64,000 nt of DNA from Lamellibrachia columna (lineage: Eukaryota > Annelida > Polychaeta > Sabellida > Siboglinidae): contig OY759263.1 in the NCBI GenBank assembly GCA_963662155.1, forward strand, positions 20,165,165-20,229,164. The letters are read 5' to 3'. Positions 11,660-24,200 of the stretch are shown here, in pieces. The notes under the pieces are model-generated. The model made no database searches. It saw only the letters and a list, made by a program, of their open reading frames with translations, and had not been told where the DNA came from. Each line of letters starts with the position of its first letter. The stretch's first letter is position 1. Both the position numbers and the translations under genes were made by a program.

Positions 11660-12295
11660 AGCTAAGTGACATGGCTGCTGGGCAGAATGTGATGGAAGGG
11701 ATCCAACTGAAGAGCTATTCTGAGGCAGTGATAGAGGGGGTGAGGAAGAGAGCTAGAGTGTTTGTGGGAGACTCGATAATTAGGAAGACCGACATAGTCT
11801 TAAACAAGTTAGATAACGTGGCGGTTTTTTGCCTGGGGCCAAAATAGAGGTGATAACTGAGAAGGTATAAAACATCGTGGGTTCGGGCAAGGGTGGATCT
11901 TTTTTAGTACACGTAGGGACAAATAATGTAGAGAGAGAGGGTACAACTGCCATAGTTAGGAAATACAGGCAGTTGGTCAGTACACTAAAACAGGATAGGA
12001 AGGAGGGGTCTGAGATATGGAAATTGCTGGGGAATGGCAATTAAGATCCTAGTCCAGAAGCAATGTAGGGAAGAGGAAGTTGGGTTTGTGGGGATGTTTT
12101 GTTGGGATGGCTATGTACATGAAGGATGGGCTTCATCTAAGTGGAAAGGAGCAGCAGTATTTGTGGATGAACTCTCAGCAGCAGTAGATAGTGGCATGGG
12201 TAGCATAACATATATTTTTGGTAGTAAACATTGTTTAAACCAGAAGCGCAGCAGGTTACTTAGAGGTGCCTCAAGCAGGACAAGAGGCCACTAGT
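11660..12295 (+). pseudogene. LINE ORF1 with SGNH/GDSL esterase-type domain
   Basis: Reading across frameshifts gives the hydrolase block VFVGDSI (GDS nucleophile motif) near 11,760, then a block with HVGTNN-like character near 11,910. The same domain reads cleanly on the minus strand of the rearranged copy (35,489-35,247). Esterase domains in ORF1 are known from CR1-type LINEs. An early stop after the charged leader and frame changes near 11,840 and 12,040 make this a pseudogene. Confidence 0.75.
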
Positions 12296-12399
12296 ACAGA
12301 CAAACTAATAACAAAACGTCCGGAAAACATCTCTGAAACATGTTATAAATGTGTTTTTAAATGCAAGGAGCACAGTAAATTAATAAAAAAAATGAATTA

Positions 12400-13911
12400 A
12401 ACATTATGGTAGAAGATATTGCCCCCTCACATAATTGGTATAACTGAATCATGGGCCAACATAGACATAACAGATGCTGAATTAGAACTGACAGGATACG
12501 TAATGTTTAGGAGAGATCGAGTAGGAAGTAGGGGAGGGGGAGTTATTTTATATGTTAAAGAATCTATGCAGGCTTACGAAATAAAATTAGAAAGGGAAGC
12601 AGATTACGATGAAGCTGTTTGGTGCAAAATATTTTCAGGAAATTCAAAATTAACTATTGGATTAGTTTACCGAAGTCCAAGCATAGACGAAGAGGAGAAA
12701 AAAAATACAAAATTTTATAAAGGAACTTAGCAAAGGGGAATGTATCATAATGGGAGATTTTAACCATGGACACATACAATGGAAATATCTACAGAATACA
12801 GGAGGTGAGGACCAACAATTTCTATTTTTAATTCAGAATAGCTTCCTTATTCAGTACGTGCTAGAACCAACCAGGAGAGATAATGTATTAGATATTGTTT
12901 TGTCATCACAAAAAGAATTAGTGGACAATGTAAAAATACATGAACCATTGGGTAAAAGTGACCATAATCAAATACATTTTGACATCAATGTAAAATCAGA
13001 AAGTAAAAATACAAAAAAACCTACAGGAGAAACTTCCACAAAGATAACTATTAAGATATGAGAAAATACTTAATAAAGCTATATTGCAATAACATGCTGA
13101 TGAAGACCACAACTGAATGTTGGAATATTCTAAAATCTAAAACTGAGAGTATCATCGATAAATTTGTTCCATTGAAAAAAACAAGGAAAACGGTCTACAA
13201 AGAAACACTTGTCAAAAGACACTATTAGAAAAATAGTGTTCAAGTAAACTATGTGGAGGGTTTATAGGCGTACCAGAAAGGATGAAGACTGCAAATTACA
13301 AAGAGGCACTTAATGCAGCTACAACAGAAATTATACAATCTAAAAGCTATGAGCAAAAACTAGCATGTAACATAAAAAATGACAGCAAGAGTTTTTATGC
13401 ATATGTCAGGAGTAAACAAAATGTACAAGACAAGGTCAGACCTCTAGAAGACATTGCTGGAAATATAATATAACGGGATTTTAATGGCGGAAGACCTAAA
13501 TGGTTACTTCAGTTCAGTGTTTACCAAAGAGGATATTGGTTCATTACCAGTTCCAGATATTAAATTTCAGGAGGTTAAATCTGACTATTTAAGACCGTTA
13601 ATTGTAACTCCAGAAATGATAGCTAAGAAAATAAAGGCAATGAAGGATAATAAATCACAGGGAGTGAATGGAATTCCTCCTAAACTACTAATGGAAACAG
13701 TAGAACAAATCAGTATACCACTTGCAAGAGTATTCAACTTAAAAGGTCATTAAAAGTGGGAGTTGTTCCTTTTGAATGGAAAGAAGCAAACATCATACCA
13801 TTATTTAAAAAGGGTTAGAGAAATAAGTCAGAGAATTACAGACCAGTGAGTTTAACAATCAGTGATTTGTAAATTATTAGAAAGGTTAATTAAAAACCAT
13901 AAGATGGACTC
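12400..13911 (+). pseudogene. LINE ORF2: endonuclease plus N-terminal reverse transcriptase
   Basis: The endonuclease starts with IIGITESWAN, followed by GGGVILYVKES, GLVYRSPS and the catalytic block MGDFNHGHIQW near 12,750, ending with GKSDHNQI (SDH motif) near 12,950. After a spacer the RT begins (AKKIKAMKDNKSQGVNGIPP, 13,620-13,680) and stops after the KLLERLIK region. There are stops and frameshifts at about 12,730, 13,060, 13,470 and 13,755. Confidence 0.8.
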
Positions 13912-14349
13912 CCGTGTTAGGCATAAATTATTAAATTCAAATATGAATGAAAATATTAATAGAAATGTTTTTTTCACTCAAGAAAGATAGCAGATCTAGA
14001 GGACGAGGTAAAATTAGTAAATGATCAGTGTAGATTTAATATCAGGAAGTACTCGTTCTCACAGGACAATAAATGAATGGAAAAAATTGTCTATGGATTG
14101 AATAACTGCTTAGCTTGAAAATGTTTAAAAACAAGGTTGACACATATCTTTGGAGGGCGGGTTTTACGTAGATGAACATTGTTGGACTCTCGATAAGCCA
14201 ATGGCTTCCTTCTTCCGAGTCTTTGGTTTGGATGGCAAATCTTGTTAAATATTATTTCTTTGGTTTCGACTGGCTTTACATAGTGAACCAAAGGTAAAGG
14301 CAAACTGAACCACAAAATGCATGCATGCATGCACACAAAATGGCTACAT

Positions 14350-14412
14350 ACCCTTATGAAAATATACCATGGAATTATATGGTATACCATGGTAAACCAT
14401 GATATTACGACA
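14350..14412 (+). mobile_element. one end of a CCATGG-palindrome MITE
   Basis: It begins ACCCTTATGAAAATATACC, identical to the terminal inverted repeat of the complete MITE at 54,465-54,627, and continues with ATGGTATACCATGG motifs. The opposite end is missing. Confidence 0.7.
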
Positions 14413-14607
14413 TGGTAACTGTAAGGTCGGTCGTCATAGATCGCCACTGATATCTGTAAATATCATCATCATCATGTGGTACCATCTCCCCTCAGAAGGT
14501 CAGCCGTCATAGATCGCCACCGACATCTGCACTGTTCTTCACTTTTGTGAGAAAAATGGAGATTCAACAGCATGATAATAACCAAATAAAATTAGTTCAT
14601 TACGACC

Positions 14608-14689
14608 TTTATTGTGTGTGCACGGGTTTGGGCTGAACATGTTTAACACCTTTTCAAAACCAAGACTTTGAACATCTAAGACATTTATT
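14608..14689 (-). promoter_or_regulatory. candidate poly(A) signals for SF3A1
   Basis: AATAAA on the minus strand at 14,608-14,613 and 14,684-14,689, about 500-575 bases after the SF3A1 stop. Either would give a 3' UTR of ordinary length. The transcript end itself is not visible. Confidence 0.4.
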
Positions 14690-15182
14690 CATGATAAATT
14701 CAATACAAAATAACATTTTGCAAAAAAAAAAAAAAAAATCGCTCAGCGATACCCAGACTACTCTACCTGTTGAATTATAGCCTAGGGCCTAGTTTGGCTG
14801 AATCAAAGTTAAATATTTTCTTTGAAATTCACATTTTGTGACCTTTTCCATATCTCAACTTAACACTTAACCCAAATGTAAGCAACTTTATTCAAACATT
14901 TTCCATTCCACAAAGCAGCAACATAAAACTGTATCATACGTTTATCTTACACATGACTTACTGCTAATAATAATGACGTCGTATTCTGTTAGTACTGCCT
15001 TCCGTACCGTCAACCAGTTTATGTCCTCAAAGGAATTATCAACAGAACAAAATGCAGGCCGACTATTCCCCTACACAACTGGTCGTTGAAAACGCGCAAT
15101 ATGGCAACAATTGTATGACGTCATCAGCAAATACATGACTAATTCCCAGGTGACGTCATTGATGATTGCGCAGCTAGCGTCA

Positions 15183-15284
15183 CTACTTTTTACGACCGCC
15201 ACGTTCTTTCAGTTGCAGCTGTATGGTGCAGTCGCCAGTGATGTTGTAGTAGGCCAGAGTGTTCGAGTCTTTGATGAACAGTCC
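15183..15284 (-). CDS. SF3A1: SF3A1 exon 18, C-terminus
   Basis: Reads GLFIKDSNTLAYYNITGDCT and ends LKERGGRKK then TAG at 15,183-15,185. The RGG-type tail is the conserved SF3A1 terminus known to contact U1 snRNA. Confidence 0.97.
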   Translation of the reverse strand, partial: GLFIKDSNTLAYYNITGDCTIQLQLKERGGRKK

Positions 15285-18200
15285 CTGCAAACATGCACAA
15301 AACGTTCATAGACAATGAAGAATCATTTTATTTGTCCCAAATCTAATAATAAATAAATATTACACTAGTGTAGCGCTAGATATAGCTAAAAACGACTCTA
15401 TGCGCTTTACATTAAAATGAAATAATTATAATTGCATTAAAAATTAAATAAATGAATTACAAATAATTAGTTTAAATAATAAAATTAACTTACATTAAAA
15501 TTAACAATACATAGGGAACGTGTGTGAGTGGACTTGTCCTTGAATGCAGAGAATTCGAAACTACACTGGTCCTTTGTTCTATGAAAACCTGGACAAACTA
15601 TTTAAAAAAGGGGATCTTGCAGGAAGCGGAGACTGATCCCTGGCATAGATGTTTCGTACAACAATTTTCATTTCACTGATAAGAAGCTAGTTGCAGGTTT
15701 CGTACAACTAAAGTGCCGTATTCCGATCATCACCAACATACAGCAAAATCCATCGCTAAAGCTATCAAATAATTTATATTCGAAAAACATAGCGTGACAA
15801 ATCACCATTGCCTTAAGAAGTAACATCATTGGCCATCGTACATTTTTGCATAAAAAAGCAAAAAACTTGAACAAACTGTACTGATCAATAATCCGTGATT
15901 ACCACTTGTGAAATGCTAAGGCATAAAAGAATATATATAACGTGCCTCCACCTAGCGGACATCGTCAAACTGGCCAGCTGACCACACACTACACATACCT
16001 CAAGTTGAAGTTTCTGTTTTCCAGCTGGCATGTTCAGCATCTCATTCAGCTTCGCCTTAATCACCGAAACCTGAATCACACGACATTGTCAACTCTTTGA
16101 TTGCATGCAACATATGCAAAGATACAACAGCAAAATATTTGTCACATAGTCTGTTAGATGTCATAACAGGTTCCTATTTACATTCCCTGTGATGTTACCT
16201 GCCACAATAAGGAGTGTACTTAGTCTGATCGGCATTAATGAGTCTAAAAAGAAAGATGCGAAGGCAAAATAGCTGATCTATGCCATCTTCCTGAACTTGT
16301 TTGAAGCCCTCCAAGCGCTGTTGGCAAAAAAAGGCGGGACTACCAAATAGCCAAGAAGGTGGTTCTTCTGATACCAAACAAAATGGTGCATTGTGAACAA
16401 ACGTGCTTGTTGTCAAGGCAAGTGGCCAAGTGGTCGGCCGACACTGTTTCACGAAGTATCGAGGTGCAATAAACGGTGGCGTAAACACAAGCAAGGCCAA
16501 TTTGTGGCTACAGGTGTGTTAGCCAAATTGGGACTGGTCCCATCAGGCGGGCAGTCGGCCACAATTTTGATACATTGGCTAATCAGCCACTAACAACCAT
16601 CGCCACATTGCCCAACTAAACACCCTCATAATTTAGCTGTGCACTGTCATGCGACATAGTTTCACAAATTGGGGCACAAATCGTTCGTGTACACTGGCCT
16701 TAAGCAAACTAATAAGTCTGTAAATATTCCCGCCCCCAAGTCATCCACAAACAGATTCAATCAAGTTAATCTTCACTAACCTGGAGAAACAAAACAATTA
16801 CTACAATTACTACACTTACCACATAGCTAAGGATTTAAGAATTTTACAGTTGGAGGTATCTTATCCATAAAACCATGAAACTCCCGCTACCTGAAACTTA
16901 CATTGTCAGTAAGGGGTAGTGTCATCGTGAGCGCCTGTCCGTCTAGTTTCCACTCGGACTTCTCAGGAATCTTCGGCACTACGACCTTGAATGTTACGGG
17001 ACTCTAAAACAGAAAGTTCGAACAAAACGTTACAATGGATTACAACGTTACAACTGTATTTTCATGTAATGTGTCTCCTAATCTGCTTTCAGACTGAGTT
17101 AATCAAAGCAGACTAGTCATGTCCACAGTCAGTCAGTTTCCCACAGTGTGCGACTAACTGACATGTGGAGGAGCCACAAAAAATACACTTTACAACCTAA
17201 AACTTCCACCACAACTTATTTAGGATTCACGTTGGTTCATGTTCAAATCTATATGAATAGTTTAGCTAATATACGCAGTCAGTTTCTTTTGTTAAAACCA
17301 TCAAAACAATTGGACTTTTATGGGTATTTACAAAGGTGTGAATAACTTTATGTAATAACATACAAAGATAGAGCCACTTTTCGCTGAATTCTGACTGAGC
17401 CCAACTGGAAATAATTTATTAGTTTGCCCAATGATGTCATTGAAACTAAACAACACATTTGCACAAACGAGCCAGCAAGTTGGAGTCAATCAGACAGGTT
17501 AAATTTTTCGGGATACGGGTCCGAAACAAAACGAGCAAAACAATCCATTTTTTGCTCGTCTTATTTTAGACTAAACTTTTCCATTACAACATTTTGTATT
17601 ATGTTAGGCTGTTTGTAAAGATATCGTTTGGACAAGGCGACAGTGCGTTATAATAATAATAAAAGTATTCATATAGTGACCGATCATTCAAGATTGCTCT
17701 CAGGCACAGTACATACTGGCAAACAAAACTTACAATTATATTAAAAACTATACCAACAATAAATATTCTAAAATACAGCCATGGAATTTTTTTTTAAGCA
17801 GTCCTACAATAAATATATAATAAAAAAATGTATATATGTAATAATAAAATAATAATAAATGCATATACACTTGTTCACATCAGCATAATGAAAATGTTAC
17901 ATTAAGCAAAGGATTCAATAAGAAATAGTATTTTGATGTCCATCACTACCTTGTGAGTGTCAAGGAAGACACGCTCTGGCAGGAGACTGTCCTCAGTTCG
18001 CGCCTTCTTCATCGGAGGTTCGTCATCAGGCCGGGATGGGGGTGCAGGGGGGCGGGGTGGCATCGGCTGGCGCATGCCCATCGGTGGCTGGGGTGGCATG
18101 AAACCAGGTCGGGGTGGCATTTGCATTGCCATACGGGGTGGGCCCATACCCATTGGGGGCCGCTGGAAACCTACAGGGTGAAACACGTGCAGAAGAACAT

Positions 18201-21200
18201 GTGAATAAATAAGGATGCCTAAGGGCAGTAAGGGGGGTATCCAATAGCTGCCAGTGGCGAAATATTAATTTCTGCCACACCCTGAATGAGATTGCGCAAC
18301 AGTAAATGAAATATGGATCGACGTGATTTATTTGCATGCGCTTTGAAAGCAATATTCATATAATAATACATAGAGACCATGCAACATGGGAGTTTCTGAA
18401 GGTAAACAAGTCTGGCAGCCTGCCACAGGCAAGTGTACGGAAAGTAGAGTAGGGGAAGCTCAACTGAACATTCTATTATAAATCAGCATGTTTAAGTGAT
18501 TTAATAAGTGCTAAAAAAGAGAAAGGTACAGTACATAACAATGATATACCACTCGGCATAAATACCATCTGCACAAAGTGTTTTTAAACAACATAAATCA
18601 CTCATCACATGACAGGCAAACCTACCAACAACAGGGGGTCCACCCATGCCGCCTCCCATACCACCCATACCACCACCCATACCACCACCCATACCACCTC
18701 CCATACCACCCATGCCACCAGGTGGCATCATGGGCGGCTGTGGCGGTATCACCATAACTCGTTGTTGCTGCGGTACCGGTATGCCAGTCAGGCGACCTGA
18801 CATGTTGGGCGGGGGTGGCATTGGCATGGACTTTGGGGTGCTCATGATGGGTGGTTTCGGGGGTGGTGCCGGTTTCGGTAGGTGTATCTCCCTGCCGATT
18901 GGCATCGGTGGGCGTCGCATGTGCTGCAGATCGCCTGTTGGCATCCTCGGGATGGCGGGCCCAATCTTCTCCTTCTCCTCGTCGGGCCTGGGAGACGAAG
19001 GGAACATAAGCATGGAGGATTAGAAACAACAGTGCTGGCAGAATAAACGTTTGTTAACCCAAGTGATCTTTGCCAATCCCCACATGAGCTTTGATGTTTG
19101 TTGTCTGATCACATGGTCTGCAGTGGTCACTGGTTGGCAACTGCTTCAAACTGTTGGCTGACAGTCGGTCAAATTGGATCCAGTCCCAATTCCAGCCACA
19201 CAATCATAGCTATGAATTGCCCTTGCCTGTCTTTTGAGGGTATTTACATAAGCAATTTTTGCGACACCGTGTCGGACGACATACCTGGACAAAAATCACT
19301 ATCTATGCAGGCCTTTAGGTCATCATACATTGTCACCACTAGAGCGTCATCACTTCAGGTCAGTTATATAAAGGTAAAAGGTAAGTCAGGTTCAATATCT
19401 GGGCCTTAGGACTACTAAAAACTGAACTAGACAAACTAAAATGCACAGAGAATCTAAAAAAACAAAGTAGCTAAAAAGAAAATCTATAAAAATTAAAATT
19501 GGCTTTAGCCACAGTCAAATATGAAATAATAAAAATATTGGATAACTAAATAAACAGTAATATATTAATCAATAAATAAGCCGAATACAAAATACAATTA
19601 TTAGACAGTGACTCACAGCAAGCCCTTGGCCTTGTGGATGACAGCGATCTGCTCTGAGATTGAGATGTTCTCCCTGGCCTTCTGTGTGACCTTCTCCATC
19701 GACGCCGTGTGACCATCCCAGATGATCTTCTCTCTTTGTCTCTTCTCCTCCTCCCCAATCTGCACAGAGCAATAACGACCATGTTTCAATGAATGATAAG
19801 AATACATTTCTTATATAGTGCGCCATTCAAATAATTGTTCTGGGGTAGGGTACAATGGCGTGTACATCACAACTAAAATCATACACATTATACAATTATT
19901 ACTAGTGAAGTACAGTGTCATATCTCATCTATGTAAATTAATAAACACAATGAATGGAGAATTAACATACTACAATTTTAAAAGAGCAACATATCCGGAA
20001 CCGGCCCCACTCATAGGCACACAGTTACAGTAAAATCATGAGTAATAAAGTATAAACTGAATTTGCTTCAATATGAAAGCGAAAGTCCTAAAAGGTGTCC
20101 TCATTCACAGTTTGAATGCACACATGCACGCACGCAAGCACAGTCACACACATGCAATTGATGCTCACTTCAGTAATAAAAAAATAAACCAATCACTTTT
20201 TTGACAATAAAATTGTTCTAACATAATAATGATACATATAACAACAAATATCCACATAAAATGTTTAATATCAATTAATTTGTTTGCTAATTAACCATGA
20301 GATAACCTAAATAGTAATTTTATCAAAAGCTGTGAAGATAAACAATAACTAACTTACCAATTTTTATAAGCAGCCACAAGTTAACATCATCAAATTATTG
20401 CATATAACCACTGTAGAAAAACTATACCATGTTTTGGGAAGAAATAACGGGAAGTAAAAAATGAAAAAAAATCTGCTTTCTGTGAACAATATATTAGCGA
20501 TCTGGGGGGAATTCACCAGACCAACCAACAACTGTACCTTTTCTCCGATCTTCTTCTCCTCAGTACCATAGCCGAAGATGTCCGTTCTGCGTTCGGCAAG
20601 TTGCTTCAGACTACTGTCAATGGCAGAGCCGGCGGCGAATACTTCCTCCTGCTCACGTTTCTCACTGATTGTTCGGTCTCGCTGCTCAATCCACTTCCTG
20701 TCCAGCAGACCTAAGGGAAGACACCATATTTGTTAACTTGGGTTAATGCAAATTAGCAACTGCCAACTTTAAAAAATATTAATGACAGCTTATAAAATTG
20801 TGGCCATCAAGAAAGGGAGGAGAGGTGGTGAAACTATGAGGCTGCACAAAAAGGGGAAACCACAATTAAAATGGGAAGATTGCATTAAAGAAAGGGAGAT
20901 AGGCAGAGGAGGATGAAAAATTAAGTGACAGGGAAACATAACTAAATGTTACTCTCCCTACATAACTAAATGTTACTCTCCCTACATAACTAAATGTTAC
21001 TCTCCCTACATAACTAAATGTTACTCTCCCTACATAACTAAATGTTGTTCTTTTGAAAAACACCAAAAACGTAAACTTAACAAACTCACTAAAGGTGTTT
21101 GCAAGATAGGGAGCAGGAAAAAATGCCAACTACCAAAGCAGTGCAATAATAGAACTACTTGGCCTTTGTAAGGGGAACCATGAGGAAGAACAGACGGCTT

Positions 21201-24200
21201 GCAAGACCTACCGATCCTCATGTGTTCTTGGATCTTGTCAGCCCGGATCTTCTCTCCAGTAATGGGAGAGATCAGGTAGTTGTCGGCTGCTGGCTCTGGC
21301 TGTGCAGGCTTGGCGACTACAACACAACCAAACAATCACTGACTCAACATCATATACTCATGCACAAGGCTGGGTCTAATTACACTAAATCAATTACAAT
21401 AATTTTTTATTTCAATTACATTTCTAAAATAAAAAATCCATTACAATTATTGTTCACTTCATCTGTAAACAAATTAATCATTTACAAATACATCATTTCA
21501 ATTACAGACAAACTGCTTATTCTAAACATTTATTCAGCATTTGTTATATTATATGGCACGTATGTGCATGAATTTGCATATCTTGCGTACGAATGATAAA
21601 AATGTAATGGACTTGGTGATGTTTGTATATTATGCTGGATCATGACACTGAATTATATCATAAAAAAGTACTATGATTGATGTAATTGTTGAAATAAATA
21701 ATGAAATAAATGGATTCTAATTTTAGTAAAATATGAAGACACAGATGAAGATGATCAGGAAAAAAACTGGGTCAAATAAATTTTTTTTATCACGTTAGGA
21801 TACAATTGCACCGCACAATTTCCAAACCGACCATTGTGTTCTGAATTTATTGGAAAATGCTACTAAAAATGATCCAAACAGTGAAAACAAAACAATCATC
21901 TACCTTTCGGGTTGTAATCCTTCCGCAAGATCACCTTGTCGAGCACCGGGGGTAGGGGTGGAGGTTGGGGTGCTTCGGCAGGGGGTGCCGGGGGCAGGGG
22001 TGGCTGCGGTGGGGGCGGGGCAGCTTCATTCTTCTCCTGTTCCTCATCTTCCCCTTCCGAGTCCTCATCCATATCCTATGGAAACATTTGGAGATGTGTC
22101 ACAAAAGGTGACAGTACCTTAACAATATCAAGGGATCTATCTATTCATCACAGAATTTCTTGCCACATCTATCTGGTAAGCGATTTTTTTTAATAATTGC
22201 ACAGATTCACATTTATGTTCTAAAAATTGCAATTACAAATCTAACGAAGCCACCAGATCTCAATATCCAACTCTGTATCCTATAAAAATTAAAAAGGATA
22301 ACAAGAAGCAATTTATAATAATTGGTGATGAAAGATATGTGAGGGCGGGAGGCCCTATTCTATAACCAATTTCTTGTTGACATTTCACAGCATCCTAGCA
22401 TGCAGCTACAACACACATACTGAAAACTAATTATAAAAGCTGCTTCACAATTCATTTAACCCATCATGATTCAGGTTTGTTGATCTTCAAATTTGCAATG
22501 TGTGAATATTTTAAGTAATGTGTGAATATTTTAAGTAATGTGCAGTCGGTTTAATAAAGGAACATACTTTTGTTGAAATTGTTGAATGATCGTTCGATCA
22601 GGTAACTTACAAGTGTGAATAGCCTTGTGTTATTGTATATAGTGGCAGAGCCACTTTTGTGTTATAGTATATATATATATAGCAGCAGAGCCATATTTAT
22701 GTTATAGTATATAGCGGCAGAGCCATTTTTGTGTTATAGTATATAGCGGCAGAGCCACTTTTGCCCTTGTTTGCCAAATTTTTACTGAGCCCCATCAAAA
22801 ATAATTTAACTTTGATGATTTCATCAAAACTAAATAGCAAATTTGCACAAACAAACTAGCATGTCATAGTGGCTACTAGCATATCATAGTGGATACTAGA
22901 TGTCATAGTGGATACTAGGCAGGTTCGATTATCCACTAAATAATTCTAAAACGAGATTATTGAAATTTTTTACTGCGGATGCAGCTTTAACCTTTCTCCG
23001 TACGTGCATCACCTGGTCGTACGCGTCTGTGACATGACATGTGACATGACATACCAGCAAACACTGCTCACCTGCACTCCGGTGTCATCTTGCTGTTGTC
23101 TAACAGGTGGTGCTTCTGTCTCATCCTCCTCGTCGTCACTCGACACCTCCATTTCCATGTCGACCGTCACACTTGCCTTCAACACAAGTTCTAGTTACTC
23201 CACCTGGCCACTACGGCAACAGCCTGTATGTAACACACTACACAGGAACTTGGCAGCTCCATTAGAACAAGTGCTGTAAAATTATGACACTTTGTCAGTA
23301 CATTTGAACATGTTTTGAACATTTGAACATGTTTTGCCTGGGTACAAAGTGTGTTACAAATAGCTAATTTATTATTAATATTATTTATTATGTGTTTATA
23401 GGTATTGACAGTAAGATTTTATTGTTTTAAATGTTACTCTCCCTACATAACTAAATGTTACTCTCCCTACATAACTAAATGTTACTCTCCCTACATAACT
23501 AAATGTTACTCTCCCTACATAACTAAATGTTACTCTCCCTACATAACTAAATGTTACTCTCCCTACATAACTAAATGTTACTCTCCCTACATAACTAAAT
23601 GTTGTTCTTTTGAAAAACACCAAAAACGTAAACTTAACAAACTCACTAAAGGTGTTTGCAAGATTCGTTGTGACACAAAGGCAACATGACCAGGCAGAAC
23701 AACAAATGAACAGCTATGTAACAAAAGACATACGGAAGATCAAATCTTTACCATCCCATTAGACAAAAGACAGAACTTTATGTAACTTTGTTCTTACCGC
23801 AACTTCCTCCTCAAATCTCTCCTGTGCCAAAACACGTGCTCCAACTTCATCTGGTGTGGTAGGCGGCGGCAAATTTCCTACAAAAATGTTACAATCATGT
23901 GTAGGGTAAGACATGTCATTGTATATTTTAGCTATTGTGTAAAATTTCCTACAAAAATGTTACAATCATGTGTAGGGTAAGACATGTCATTGTATATTTT
24001 AGCTATTGTGTAAAATTTCCTACAAAAATGTTACAATCATGTGTAGGGTAAGATATGTCATTGTATATTTTAGCTATTGTGTAAAATTTCCTACAAAAAT
24101 GTTACAATCATGTGTAGGGTTAGACATGTCATTGTATATTTTAGCTATTGTGTAAAATTTCCTACAAAAATGTTACAATCATGTGTAGGGTAAGACATGT

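Larger units (their letters stand above)
11320..14260 (+). mobile_element. CR1/L2-like LINE, degenerate, internally deleted
   Basis: In order: a purine-rich charged ORF1 leader (11,320-11,640), an (AT)n insertion at 11,640-11,657, an SGNH-esterase ORF1 segment (about 11,680-12,290), apurinic-type endonuclease (12,400-13,060), the start of reverse transcriptase (13,480-13,910), then a jump to the conserved C-terminus (13,942-14,150) and a 3' UTR ending ATGGCAAATCTTGTTAAAT. The middle of RT is missing. The same family occurs at 33-35.7, 47.8 and 48.9-50.5 kb. Frameshifts and stops show it is dead. Confidence 0.88.

Noticed and set aside
11364..11672. 102-codon minus ORF rich in Pro/Ser/Val
   Set aside because: It is the antisense of the purine-rich LINE ORF1 leader.
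16195..16700. Possible transposon with GGCCAA/TTGGCC-type inverted motifs in SF3A1 intron 16
   Set aside because: Weak similarity to 19,090-19,205 and 27,350-27,450, but I could not define ends or a target duplication.
18609..19023. Plus-strand ORFs rich in Pro or His/Thr opposite SF3A1 exon 14
   Set aside because: They are antisense shadows of the Gly-Met/Pro-rich coding repeat.
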